Shown piece after piece: positions 32,854 through 40,862 of a DNA stretch of 64,000 bases. Position numbers and translations under genes: made by a program. The number at the start of each line of letters is the position of its first letter. Within the stretch, counting starts at the first letter, position 1. This DNA comes from Arthrobacter sp. D5-1. Its GTDB lineage: Bacteria; Actinomycetota; Actinomycetes; Actinomycetales; Micrococcaceae. The stretch lies in contig NZ_CP014571.1 in assembly GCF_017357425.1 (NCBI RefSeq), forward strand, positions 4,030,001-4,094,000, in the 5' to 3' direction. The notes below the pieces were generated by a model. That model was not told the DNA's origin and ran no database searches. It worked only from the letters and a program-made list of their open reading frames with translations.

Positions 32854-34523
32854 GGCTGCCCTTTCGTGGAGTCTGCAGTTGGTCCTGCTTGCCATGGCCA
32901 CAGGGGCGAACTGGTGATGGACTCCCAGAGCCATTCCCCCAAGCTCGTCTCGTGGTGGCTGGCTACTTCGGCCCGCCCGGAGGACGAAAGGTTCGTTCCT
33001 GATTCCAAGCGGCCGGAGAAGGCAATCACCGGCAGGGTGTCGCCTGCGAGGGCTACGGGGACCAAGGTGTCCAGCGGTGCCATGGAGTTCGACGGCGGTT
33101 GGTCACCGATGGTTGCCCGTCCCAGGTTTTCGTGAAGGATCATTCCCTGCGATTGCAGCGTGACTGCGTCTCCCGGGGATAGTGCCTGGGACGGGCCTTG
33201 GACCGGCATTACGATCTTCAGCTGACCACCTTGGTAGGTGTAGCCAGCAATGGTTACCGCCCTGACAGGGATGATCGCCAGGAGCACGCCGATGGTCGCC
33301 AGCCCCAGCGTCACCACCAAGAGCCGACGCCAACTCGGACTCCCCTTGGCGGCCGCAGCCTGGAAGAACCGGATTACACCCCTGAGTGCCAAGACAAGCA
33401 GCAGGCACAGGACCGCGAGGACCACCAAGTGGCCCACAAAGCCCAGCTGAAGGAAAATCGGCACCAAGCGTTGGTAACCGATCAGCATGAAGGCTATTCC
33501 GGCAACAAAACTGGCGAGCCCAAACCATGGAAGCAGGCCGCCGGGGCCCAGTGCGCGTCGGGATCCGAGGACCCGGAAGCTGACGACATCGGCCAAGGAA
33601 TCCAAGGACTTTTTCCGGAGGTGTGGAATGTCCACCGCAGACATCAGGGCCACATAGCCGTCCAGCTTGATGAAGGGGAACAAGTTGAGCACGGCCACGG
33701 CGTAGCAAATGACGCCATAAAGGACAGCGGCATCCTTCACCGATGACTCAGGAAGCAGCGCTTGGCCGGCCAGAACCATGCTGCCCAGAGCAACGTGGAC
33801 CAAAGGCCCTGCCAAGGCAACCAGGACGCGTTGCTTTCTGGAGCTCAGCCGCCACCCATCCGTCACATCGCAGAAGAACGCAGGCGAAAGATAGAACAGC
33901 ATGATCCCAAGGCGACGCGGTGTCCCGCCAAAGTACGTGAGTGCCATGCCGTGGCCCAGTTCGTGCAGAAGCGTGGACACGAACATCGCCGCCACGACGT
34001 ACAGGTAGGCCTCCACCGGCAGTGGTGTAGCCAGGACCCGCCACATGCTGGGCCCCGCAATGAAAGCGCCCACCAATCCGCCGAGAAGAAGAAGCAGGGC
34101 CACCCCAGCCATGCCGGGCCGCGCCATGGCCGCCACCATGGGTCGGAAGAACTGCAGCAAGGGCGCGGGATTGAACAGGGTGAACTGCACTGTCAGTGGC
34201 GGCCTGAACTGGACCCGTCGTACCGCAACGGGCGCCGCACCGCCGTCGAATATTCCTGTGTGCGCCAACTGGCCGACGATCCCCGCGACATCCTGGGCTG
34301 TCCACGGAGATCCGAGAAGATGCGCCACTTGGGCCGCGTCCTTCTTCCCGTCCACAGCTTTGAGGACGTTCGCGACGTCGGCGGAGACTCTGGCTTTCGG
34401 CACACCGTTAATGGCCACGATCCAGGGCCCGGCAGCCGCAAGCGGGGCATCGATGGACCCCGACGGGGAAAGCTGCACGGGCCACTCGACCGCCCGGTCT
34501 GCGCGCACTTTGAGCCTGCTCAT
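32850..34523 (-). CDS. mpaP: Daptide intramembrane M50-type metalloprotease with PqqD-like domain
   Basis: 557 residues. Residues 45-95 (SADVANVLKAVDGKKDAAQV; GIVGQLAHTGIFDG) form a PqqD/RRE-like winged helix suited to binding a leader peptide. Then come membrane helices with the zinc site HELGH at 187-191 and the second M50 motif NLFPFIKLDGY at 280-290. Several more helices and a C-terminal extracytoplasmic barrel-like part follow. The family relation is to site-2 proteases. In the daptide system this class is named as the cluster's protease, so the expected job is leader removal at the membrane. ATGA overlap with the YcaO gene. Confidence 0.85.
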   Translation of the reverse strand: MSRLKVRADRAVEWPVQLSPSGSIDAPLAAAGPWIVAINGVPKARVSADVANVLKAVDGKKDAAQVAHLLGSPWTAQDVAGIVGQLAHTGIFDGGAAPVAVRRVQFRPPLTVQFTLFNPAPLLQFFRPMVAAMARPGMAGVALLLLLGGLVGAFIAGPSMWRVLATPLPVEAYLYVVAAMFVSTLLHELGHGMALTYFGGTPRRLGIMLFYLSPAFFCDVTDGWRLSSRKQRVLVALAGPLVHVALGSMVLAGQALLPESSVKDAAVLYGVICYAVAVLNLFPFIKLDGYVALMSAVDIPHLRKKSLDSLADVVSFRVLGSRRALGPGGLLPWFGLASFVAGIAFMLIGYQRLVPIFLQLGFVGHLVVLAVLCLLLVLALRGVIRFFQAAAAKGSPSWRRLLVVTLGLATIGVLLAIIPVRAVTIAGYTYQGGQLKIVMPVQGPSQALSPGDAVTLQSQGMILHENLGRATIGDQPPSNSMAPLDTLVPVALAGDTLPVIAFSGRLESGTNLSSSGRAEVASHHETSLGEWLWESITSSPLWPWQAGPTADSTKGQP

Positions 34524-35710
34524 ATCAGCGGGTGCGGGGTTGAGATATGGCCGGGCAGAAACAGTCGTTTGGTTTCGTCCATGGTGAGGGGGACTGTGCC
34601 GGGGCAGATCGCTTTTCCGGCCACCCAACCCATGTCCTGGATCGCTTCGGGCAGCCTGTGGGTGAGGCTCACCCAGTGTGTTTGGATGTCCCTTTCCGCG
34701 AGGTATCGCACCAAGGTTTCAACGTCCGGCGTGGGTTGGATGTCGGGGAGACCCACCGGCTGGAAGGACTGGACCCACCGGAGCAACCCGCCAATGGGGG
34801 CCGGCGTCGTCCAGAAGTCGGCCCGGGAATCGTCATCCGTCACCGCCTCGGGAGACCGCGGACGGGAACGGGTTTGAAACAGCTCCCGGATTTGGAGGCC
34901 TTCCTGAAGTGCTCCACGCAACGCGGACACAGGATGGGCGGCCGCTTTGAGCCCTACCGCACCAAAGTGCGCCTCGTCGGCAATCACGCACACCGCCGTA
35001 ACCAGCGGGCTGCCCTGCTGCGGGATGAAAGCCAACAACGGTTCGACGCCGGCAGACCTCGCCGCGTCAAGGAGCAACAGGAAGCTCCGCACCTCCTGGG
35101 TGGACCGCACAGCGTCGGGCAGGGACGCCACATCGAAGCTGAACAAGGGTGTCCGCTGGTGCCATGCGGCCAGGAACGCATCCCGTTCCAGCACTTCCCC
35201 GATGCCCGCAATCTGCGCAAAGACCTCCGATGGACCCGATGCTGCACCATTGGGAGACGGATCGAAGAAGCGGTCCCACGGATTCGCCTCCATGTGTCCG
35301 GGGCAGTAATCCACTACCGGCGCCGGAACATGCGAGGCCTTTCCGGTGAGCAGGTTGGTGGCCCGGTACCAAGGAAATTCGTAGGCGAGCGCTGATGGTC
35401 TCCCAAGCGCCGCCGAGATGAAGTCGATCCGCGGGTCCGCACCCCCTGTCCGGACAAGAAGGTGCTCGGAATCCGCGGGCGCGGGAGCCAGCGCAAACCG
35501 TTCCACAGCTTCTCCCGCACCCCGGGTGATTGAGTCGCGTTTCCTCACATCAAAAGCGCCGACGGCGGAGGCGAACCCTGCTTGCGATGCCCGCCCATGT
35601 GCCAACACACCGGCGGTTCGCCACAGCCCAACCTCGTTGGGCACGTACACCCCCGATTCCGACACCAGGCCCAGCGACGGATCGAGGGTCCGTACAGGAT
35701 CGATGCTCAT
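34520..35710 (-). CDS. YcaO-family enzyme
   Basis: 396 residues. ATP/Mg-binding elements of YcaO proteins are visible: RGAGEAVERFAL (63-74), NGAASGPSEVFAQ from 154, GEVLERDAFLAAWHQR (171-186), and a later QEGLQIRELF. The end reads STPHPLI, close to the Pro-rich tail of azoline-forming YcaOs. YcaO enzymes activate a backbone amide with ATP to form azolines, amidines or thioamides. No E1/ocin-ThiF or TfuA partner is encoded here; the PqqD-like domains of the neighbours may deliver the substrate. ATG 35710 overlaps the methyltransferase stop. Confidence 0.85.
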   Translation of the reverse strand: MSIDPVRTLDPSLGLVSESGVYVPNEVGLWRTAGVLAHGRASQAGFASAVGAFDVRKRDSITRGAGEAVERFALAPAPADSEHLLVRTGGADPRIDFISAALGRPSALAYEFPWYRATNLLTGKASHVPAPVVDYCPGHMEANPWDRFFDPSPNGAASGPSEVFAQIAGIGEVLERDAFLAAWHQRTPLFSFDVASLPDAVRSTQEVRSFLLLLDAARSAGVEPLLAFIPQQGSPLVTAVCVIADEAHFGAVGLKAAAHPVSALRGALQEGLQIRELFQTRSRPRSPEAVTDDDSRADFWTTPAPIGGLLRWVQSFQPVGLPDIQPTPDVETLVRYLAERDIQTHWVSLTHRLPEAIQDMGWVAGKAICPGTVPLTMDETKRLFLPGHISTPHPLI

Positions 35711-36525
35711 ACGCCGCACACCCACAACTCAATGTCGTCCAGGCCAGGGGTGCGTGTGGCGATGCGGACCGGCCTGCGTTCCAGGATGGTCAAGCCCTCA
35801 GCAGTGATTTCCTCTTCGATGAGGCTGTTGCTGACGAACGCGATGTCGCTGGCGTACGCCGAAGACCGGTACGTGCCGCCCTCACCGAAACTGACGTGGA
35901 TCATGGTGACGTGGCGGGCACCGTTGGCTGGGTCGCGGCTTTCCGTGGTGATGAGGAATGAGTCCTTGCCCAACGGCGAAACTGTTGTGCCGCCGTCGTT
36001 GTCTTCTGACGCATGGTGGCTGTCCGCGTTCAGGACCGTGAGAAGGAAACGACCCTCCGGCGCCAGACAGCCGCGGACCCTGCGGAACAACGCACGCCTG
36101 CCAACCGGGTCAAGGAGGGTGATGGAACTGGCACCGAGAACCACGCAGCCGTATCCGTCGCCGAGCTCAAAGCCGGACATGTCAGCCTCCACCATGTCCA
36201 CCGCCACACTGCGCGGGTTGAAGGCCTGCATTTCCACCTTGGTCTTGAGCAAGGCCAGCATTTCCCGGGAAGAGTCGACCGCGGTCAGCGGACGTCCCAA
36301 AGTGAGGAGGGGACGGGTAATCCGTCCGGAACCGGCAGCCAACTCAAGGATGGGCCCCGCGGTTTTGCGCGCCGCGGTGAGGATCTCGGGCAGTTCCGTC
36401 AGGTCGTTGGCGGTGACAAGGTCATAGAGGCGGGAACCTGAAACGCTGTACAGATCCTCCGGCGGATCCACATGGCCCAGGATCCGCAGAACGGCGTCGG
36501 CGGTCTTATCTTTTGCGGTGTTCAT
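35707..36525 (-). CDS. mpaM: SAM-dependent methyltransferase, daptide type
   Basis: 272 residues. Motif I is ILELAAGSGRITRPL, followed by GRPLTAVDSSREMLALLKTK (motif II region) and VVLGASSITLLDPVGRRALF. It fits the class I fold. In the daptide pathway the methyltransferase dimethylates the new C-terminal amine made from Thr. It is the first gene after the precursor genes and a 13-bp hairpin. GGAG lies eleven bases before the ATG. Confidence 0.85.
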   Translation of the reverse strand: MNTAKDKTADAVLRILGHVDPPEDLYSVSGSRLYDLVTANDLTELPEILTAARKTAGPILELAAGSGRITRPLLTLGRPLTAVDSSREMLALLKTKVEMQAFNPRSVAVDMVEADMSGFELGDGYGCVVLGASSITLLDPVGRRALFRRVRGCLAPEGRFLLTVLNADSHHASEDNDGGTTVSPLGKDSFLITTESRDPANGARHVTMIHVSFGEGGTYRSSAYASDIAFVSNSLIEEEITAEGLTILERRPVRIATRTPGLDDIELWVCGV

Positions 36526-36564
36526 CAGCTCGTGTTCTCCGGGAGGTTGAGAGTGGTCCGGGGA

Positions 36565-36604
36565 TGCACGCGGGTGGGACGGAACGTGGCACCACCCGCG
36601 TGCA
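36565..36604. terminator. Hairpin between precursor and downstream genes
   Basis: TGCACGCGGGTGG (36565-36577) pairs perfectly with CCACCCGCGTGCA (36592-36604) over 13 bp with a 14-nt loop. No T-run follows on the minus strand. It sits just after the last precursor gene, where a partial terminator or RNA-stabilising hairpin would raise precursor expression over the downstream enzymes. Confidence 0.6.
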
Positions 36605-36608
36605 CCGG

Positions 36609-36746
36609 CTATGTGGCGGCGATTCCGACGACGATGCCGGCGATGATGATGACGTCACCAACCCGGATGTACCACGGCGTATCGTCCGGGGTGTCGAGGT
36701 TCTCCAGCTCTTCGATGGACAGCTGGAGCGTCGAGTTTGCGATCAT
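36609..36746 (-). CDS. mpaA3: Daptide precursor peptide 3
   Basis: 45 residues, too short for the supplied translations. It begins MIANSTLQLSIEELENLDTP, continues DDTPWYIRVGD, and ends with the very hydrophobic VIIIAGIVVGIAAT. The leader pattern L-x-[LI]-x-I-[QE]-E-[LI]-E-x-[LM]-D-x-P-D is shared with the other two peptides, and the last residue is Thr in all three. An AAGGAGG ribosome site lies six bases before the ATG. The C-terminal Thr is the expected site of decarboxylation, amination and dimethylation. Confidence 0.9.
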   Translation of the reverse strand: MIANSTLQLSIEELENLDTPDDTPWYIRVGDVIIIAGIVVGIAAT

Positions 36747-36788
36747 TGGTTCCTCCTTCCTTGTTGTTGTGAATGCTGCAGACGGGCA

Positions 36789-36914
36789 CTACGTGATGCT
36801 GACGGCGATGATGCCGATGGCGACTCCCTGGGAGACCCCGATGAACCAGTTCTGGAAGTCGGGGGTGTCCAGCGACTCGATCTCCTGGATGTAGATGTTG
36901 AGCTGTTTTTGCAT
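36789..36914 (-). CDS. mpaA2: Daptide precursor peptide 2
   Basis: 41 residues, read directly from the minus strand. It begins MQKQLNIYIQEIESLDTPDF, followed by QNWFIGVSQG and VAIGIIAVSIT. It shares the leader motif (IQEIESLDTPD) and C-terminal Thr with its neighbours. The ribosome site AGGGAGGTGA is among the strongest in the window. The core is an amphipathic to hydrophobic helix-former, compatible with membrane activity. Confidence 0.9.
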   Translation of the reverse strand: MQKQLNIYIQEIESLDTPDFQNWFIGVSQGVAIGIIAVSIT

Positions 36915-36963
36915 TCGCGTTCACCTCCCTTCGCTGCTGCTGTGGTGGCGGACAGGCGGGAGA

Positions 36964-37107
36964 TCAGGTGATGGCGACGGCAATTCCTACCAATGCCAGT
37001 CCCGCTGAAATGCCCTTGATTCGTTCGTCCCAGTCATCCGGAACGTCCATGGGCTCCAGCTCCTGGATGTGGAGGTCCAGGCTCTCGAGCGTGTTGGTGC
37101 TGTTCAT
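36964..37107 (-). CDS. mpaA1: Daptide precursor peptide 1
   Basis: 47 residues: MNSTNTLESLDLHIQELEPM, then DVPDDWDERIKGIS and AGLALVGIAVAIT. It starts 4 bp after the dehydrogenase stop, behind GAGGGGGTGA. Leader motif and terminal Thr are as in the other precursors. Unlike them, the start of the core region is highly charged (DDWDERIK), so the cleavage site or the product charge may differ. Confidence 0.9.
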   Translation of the reverse strand: MNSTNTLESLDLHIQELEPMDVPDDWDERIKGISAGLALVGIAVAIT

Positions 37108-37111
37108 GTGT

Positions 37112-38326
37112 TCACCCCCTCTCCCCTGCCTCTGGTAGATTGCCCGTGGGGCCTGGCAAGATGTGGGATCCTCCCGCAGCGGCGCTGAGGATGTGCTGGA
37201 TCTGTGCGGCGTCGATGCCTCGAAGCATCGGAAGCCCGCCGCCCCAGTTGCGGATGCAGGCGTCTGTGGTGCGGACCAGGATTTCCTCGGTGATGGATGG
37301 GAGCCCCGTGACGCCCCACTGCCACATCAACTCGTCAATACCCCGCCCAGGATCGGGATCCAGTGAAGGTTCCGTTGCCGTCACCATGTTCCAGAGGTGC
37401 TTGAGCCGTGTGGAATCGCCCCACCCTGCGGCGCCCTCACCGATTTCCCTCCAGATGGGGCCAATCACCGAGGCCGTTGCCGTCATTTTCCGCGCGCCCG
37501 TGACGTAGGAGAGCTCGTTCGCCACGTACCAGTGCTTGGCGCCGTAAGGGTTGCGCCCCATCAGTGCCCAGCCGGTGTGCGTTTCCATGCTCAGGCGGGC
37601 GGCGGCCAGCCTCAGCTCCGGAGCATCCTGGCAGGACAGTTGCTGCCCCAGCTGCACTATCCGTTGGATGAGTGCATGGCCGTCGTCGTCGAAGATGCTG
37701 TGGTGGCTGCCAATCATGGTCCCGGCCACGCGCAGGAACGCTTCAAGCAGCCCCTCGTAAACCAGCCGTTTGGACAGGGTGGCGAGGTGTCCGGCGTCGA
37801 GCAGTGCAGCGTCACCTGTCAGGTGCCGCGAGACAATCAAACGGCGTCCGACGGCGGTGTCCAGGCACGCTACGGCGCTGACTTCGGCGCCGGTCCCCAC
37901 GGTGGACGGCATCAGAATGGTCTTGGGACGTTCCTTGGGGTTGGTCACCGGCGGGAGGACCAGGAGGCCTGAGCGTTTGGCATGGCGTTCGGCGAAGATG
38001 GCCAGGCTCGGATCCGCAGTGAACAGCGCGGCGAGCTTGACCGCGTCCAGGACTGAGCCTCCGCCGAGCCCCGCAACGGTCTGAAGTCCGTTTTCGCGGA
38101 TGAAGCTACCCACCGTCCGGACGGTTTCCACGGTCACTGGCGTCGCGTGCAGGTCCAGGACCGGTGCACCGTTGAGGTGGCCGGCCAACAGCTTGTCCCG
38201 GTGTCCTCCCAGGTGGCTGTCCACCACCAATCCCGTCCGTCCGCGGGTCAGGCCGCCGATGTACTTGGAGGCCGTGCCGTCGTCGAGGATGACACAGCGG
38301 GTCCGCCACATGTGGTCCGCGATCAT
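37112..38326 (-). CDS. mpaC: Iron-type alcohol dehydrogenase-like enzyme, daptide oxidative decarboxylase
   Basis: 404 residues. The nucleotide-binding half has VAGLGGGSVLDAVKLAAL (GGGS at 88-91) and MPSTVGTGAEVSAVA (140-153), both hallmarks of the iron-containing ADH family. The all-helical half contains GSHHSIFDDDGHALI, but the usual spacing of the metal-binding His residues is not obvious. In the daptide pathway this family oxidises and decarboxylates the C-terminal Thr to an aminoketone. ATG 38326 overlaps the aminotransferase stop (ATGA), which rejects the much longer upstream frame. Confidence 0.85.
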   Translation of the reverse strand: MIADHMWRTRCVILDDGTASKYIGGLTRGRTGLVVDSHLGGHRDKLLAGHLNGAPVLDLHATPVTVETVRTVGSFIRENGLQTVAGLGGGSVLDAVKLAALFTADPSLAIFAERHAKRSGLLVLPPVTNPKERPKTILMPSTVGTGAEVSAVACLDTAVGRRLIVSRHLTGDAALLDAGHLATLSKRLVYEGLLEAFLRVAGTMIGSHHSIFDDDGHALIQRIVQLGQQLSCQDAPELRLAAARLSMETHTGWALMGRNPYGAKHWYVANELSYVTGARKMTATASVIGPIWREIGEGAAGWGDSTRLKHLWNMVTATEPSLDPDPGRGIDELMWQWGVTGLPSITEEILVRTTDACIRNWGGGLPMLRGIDAAQIQHILSAAAGGSHILPGPTGNLPEAGERG

Positions 38327-39612
38327 GCGAAGACCCCATCTTTTTCGGCAGCGGCCAGGCCAGTGCGGATGGCCTGGCGCAGTTCCTCGAAGTTCTCCTC
38401 CGTATAGATGAGTGCGGGCAGGAGTTGGATTCGTCCCGGCCCGGCTTGCACGATTGCCCCGGCGTCGTGGATGCGCCGTACTACGGCAAGGACGCCGTTT
38501 GATGAAAGGGGTGTTCCGTTGCGGGACAGCATTTTGATGGCCCTTATGCAGCCGCGGCCCGTGGAATTGCCTATGCCTCGAGTGTTTTGCAGGTCCTCGA
38601 TGAGGTCGCTGAGGCCAGAGGCCACCTGCTTGGTCAGGGTGTTGTGGTCCAGTCTTTTCATCTCGGCGATGGTGCTGATGATCGCCGCGCACGTTGCCGG
38701 GGTGCCTGCCTGTGTTTCCCCGTGAACGAAGACGGATTCGTTCTTATCGAAAGCTTCTGTCACCCGCTGTGCGATCAGGAGGGCGGCGCAGGCGCTGGTG
38801 CCGTTGGTCAGTCCCTTGGACGTAACGATGACGTCTGGTTGCTGAGGCCACGCGTCGGAGGCGAACCAGCCATTTACCCTCCCGAAGCCGGTGGCTACCT
38901 CGTCGGCCACCACGAGAAAGCCGTGCCGGTCCCGGTATTTGATGACCGCTTCGATGAAAGCGTCAGGGACCGCTTCCGCGCCTGATCCAAGGACGGGCTC
39001 CATGATGACCGCTGCAATCCTGGGGCCTTCTCTGCGCATGAGCTGCGCCAGTTCCGCACCGTCGTCGTCAAAGCTGATGTGCCGGATACTCCGCCGGTCT
39101 ACTCCGTACACGACTTGTCCCAGTTCATCGCCGCTCAGGGCCTGGCTTCCATACGTCAGCCCGTGATAACTGCCCTTCAGCCCGACGACAAGTTTCCGTT
39201 CAGGCTGCCCGTCCAGGACGAAGTACTGGCGTGCCAGCTTCATCACGGCATCGTTGGCAGCGCCTCCGGAGGTAGAGAAGAGGACGCGGTGGAAGCTGTG
39301 GGACGGCAGGTTCAACAAGGCTTTGGAAGCTTCAATGGCCGCGCGGTGAGCCGTGCGAAAGAGCGGAAGGTAGGACGCCTTGTGGAGTTCCTTGGCTACG
39401 GCCCCAGCGATGTTCCCGTTTCCGTAGCCCAGGTTGGTGTTCCAGAGCCCGCTCTTGGCGCAGAGGCGTTGCCGTCCGTCGTCGAAGGTGACATGGACTC
39501 CGTTGGCACTGACGGCTGTATGGCTTTCCCCTGCGAAGTCGTGCTGGGAGACGAGTGGGACCCACAGCGGGAGTTGTGTCCTGGGGGTGGGAAGGATCGG
39601 CACAACGGTCAT
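38323..39612 (-). CDS. mpaD: Class III PLP aminotransferase, daptide type
   Basis: 429 residues. It has SGGAANDAVMKLAR (PLP phosphate loop near 115), YHGLTYGSQALSG (149-161), VVADEVATGFGRV with D237, and VTSKGLTNG with the Schiff-base lysine K266. It belongs to the omega-aminotransferase group. The expected reaction is amination of the ketone produced by the dehydrogenase-like enzyme. Start and upstream stop overlap by one base (TGATG). Confidence 0.9.
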   Translation of the reverse strand: MTVVPILPTPRTQLPLWVPLVSQHDFAGESHTAVSANGVHVTFDDGRQRLCAKSGLWNTNLGYGNGNIAGAVAKELHKASYLPLFRTAHRAAIEASKALLNLPSHSFHRVLFSTSGGAANDAVMKLARQYFVLDGQPERKLVVGLKGSYHGLTYGSQALSGDELGQVVYGVDRRSIRHISFDDDGAELAQLMRREGPRIAAVIMEPVLGSGAEAVPDAFIEAVIKYRDRHGFLVVADEVATGFGRVNGWFASDAWPQQPDVIVTSKGLTNGTSACAALLIAQRVTEAFDKNESVFVHGETQAGTPATCAAIISTIAEMKRLDHNTLTKQVASGLSDLIEDLQNTRGIGNSTGRGCIRAIKMLSRNGTPLSSNGVLAVVRRIHDAGAIVQAGPGRIQLLPALIYTEENFEELRQAIRTGLAAAEKDGVFA

Positions 39613-40649
39613 CAGCGTGCACCAACAATGTCGATACCGAGTTGCCCAAACCGGTCCAGGACAGCATGGGCGGCTTCCTCGGCGAGCGCAGCTGAAACTT
39701 TGATGGCCGGCGCCGCTGCGATGGCAGCCACCCTGACGTCGCGAAGGTTGGAAACGGCTTCGATAATGGCGGCGGCGTCCGGACCGATCTTGAAGAGACG
39801 CCCGGTCTGGGCGTCCAGAAGGGTATGGTCATTCCCCCGCTTCAGGATGAAGGGAGCATGCGCTGACGGCAAACCGTCCCTCAGCGCTGCGCCGTAGAGG
39901 CTGGCTCCGAATCCCACCAGCCTGGTGGCGGCACGGTCCTCGCGGGCTACGAACTTCCAGGCGTCCAACGCGGCCAGGTAGCGGGCAATCCACGGTTTGG
40001 CGGCCAGCGACTCGTAGATGTCCCAGGGGTAGTAGGCCGCGGCAACGGCGGACTCCGGCCGGAGGGCGATGGACCTGATCCGCAGGTCAGCGAGAGCGTC
40101 CCCAACCGTGCCGATCTTGGTTCCGTAGGGTCCGCTGAGAACGGATCCACCCCACGTGATGTGGAGCCTGGCCAGAAGGAGATTGTCCTTTGGCGCCCCG
40201 CTCAGCAGTCCCCGCTCAGCCAGCACCGCATTGACCTCGGTAAGTTGCTGGACGAAGTGGCCTGTTCGGCAGGCTTCCTCGGCGTCGTCGAAGAAGGCCT
40301 GCCAGTCCTCTTTGGTGGTGATCCTGACTACCGTCACACCCACAAGATTCACGAACGGGATTGCCACATAGTCCTGGATTTCCAGACTCAGCCTGCCGTC
40401 CACCAGGAGTTCTTCTCCTGCGACGTCGAAGGATCCCGTGACGGGCACGATGCCCGGGTCCGTGTTGTCCCCGTTGAGGACCAGGATGGTGGAGTCCTCG
40501 CCGGCCAGCGTCTTCGCGTAGCCGGTGTGGTCAGGATTCTCGACAAAAATGACGTGGCCCGGGATACGCCCCGGAATGCCGGTGATCCACTGATCCACAG
40601 CGGCGGCAATGCTCTGTTGCTGACTCAGCTTCAATGACCCAACCCCCAA
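39612..40649 (-). CDS. mpaB: Daptide RiPP-recognition protein
   Basis: 345 residues, first gene of the operon. The C-terminal 80 residues (DHTLLDAQTGRLFKIGPDAA, then AAIIEAVSNLRDV and later AVLDRFGQLGIDIV) have the strand-helix pattern of a PqqD-like RRE domain. The N-terminal 250 residues match no fold I can name. It probably binds the precursor leaders and brings them to the tailoring enzymes. The start is uncertain: TTG at 40649 or TTG at 40634, both near GGGGG. Confidence 0.75.
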   Translation of the reverse strand: MGVGSLKLSQQQSIAAAVDQWITGIPGRIPGHVIFVENPDHTGYAKTLAGEDSTILVLNGDNTDPGIVPVTGSFDVAGEELLVDGRLSLEIQDYVAIPFVNLVGVTVVRITTKEDWQAFFDDAEEACRTGHFVQQLTEVNAVLAERGLLSGAPKDNLLLARLHITWGGSVLSGPYGTKIGTVGDALADLRIRSIALRPESAVAAAYYPWDIYESLAAKPWIARYLAALDAWKFVAREDRAATRLVGFGASLYGAALRDGLPSAHAPFILKRGNDHTLLDAQTGRLFKIGPDAAAIIEAVSNLRDVRVAAIAAAPAIKVSAALAEEAAHAVLDRFGQLGIDIVGAR

Positions 40650-40862
40650 TAGTTGTGCACTCTTCTCCGGAGCAGTCCCGGCATCATTTCCGGGTGCTCG
40701 TTATGAGAAGGACACTATGGGCGGGCCGAAGGGCCACAGGGCGGAAAGCGGAAACTAGGTGGTGAATCGGCCGAAATTAGGGGTTATTTGGGAGCGTCTA
40801 GGTGGTGGTTGGGGGTGGCCTAGGTGGTGGAAGAAACAGGGCCGGATCCCAAGAGATGGGGC
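40650..40862. promoter_or_regulatory. Upstream region of the daptide operon with repeated motif
   Basis: A 213-bp gene-free stretch that must carry the promoter for the minus-strand cluster. CTAGGTGGTG occurs three times in the same orientation (40755-40764, 40798-40807, 40820-40829) with about 22-43 bp spacing. The related TTAGGTGGTG and CTAGGTGTG occur on the minus strand at 57245-57275. No clear -35/-10 pair was picked out. Confidence 0.4.

Noticed and set aside
32443..33135. Plus-strand 230-codon frame over the exporter ATPase and protease genes
   Set aside because: Composition is typical of an antisense shadow and the opposite strand carries Walker and HELGH motifs.
37112..38692. A 526-residue version of the dehydrogenase with a 122-residue N-terminal extension
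   Set aside because: The extension is Arg/Pro-rich, lies inside the aminotransferase gene, and the ATGA overlap at 38326 gives a normal-length enzyme.
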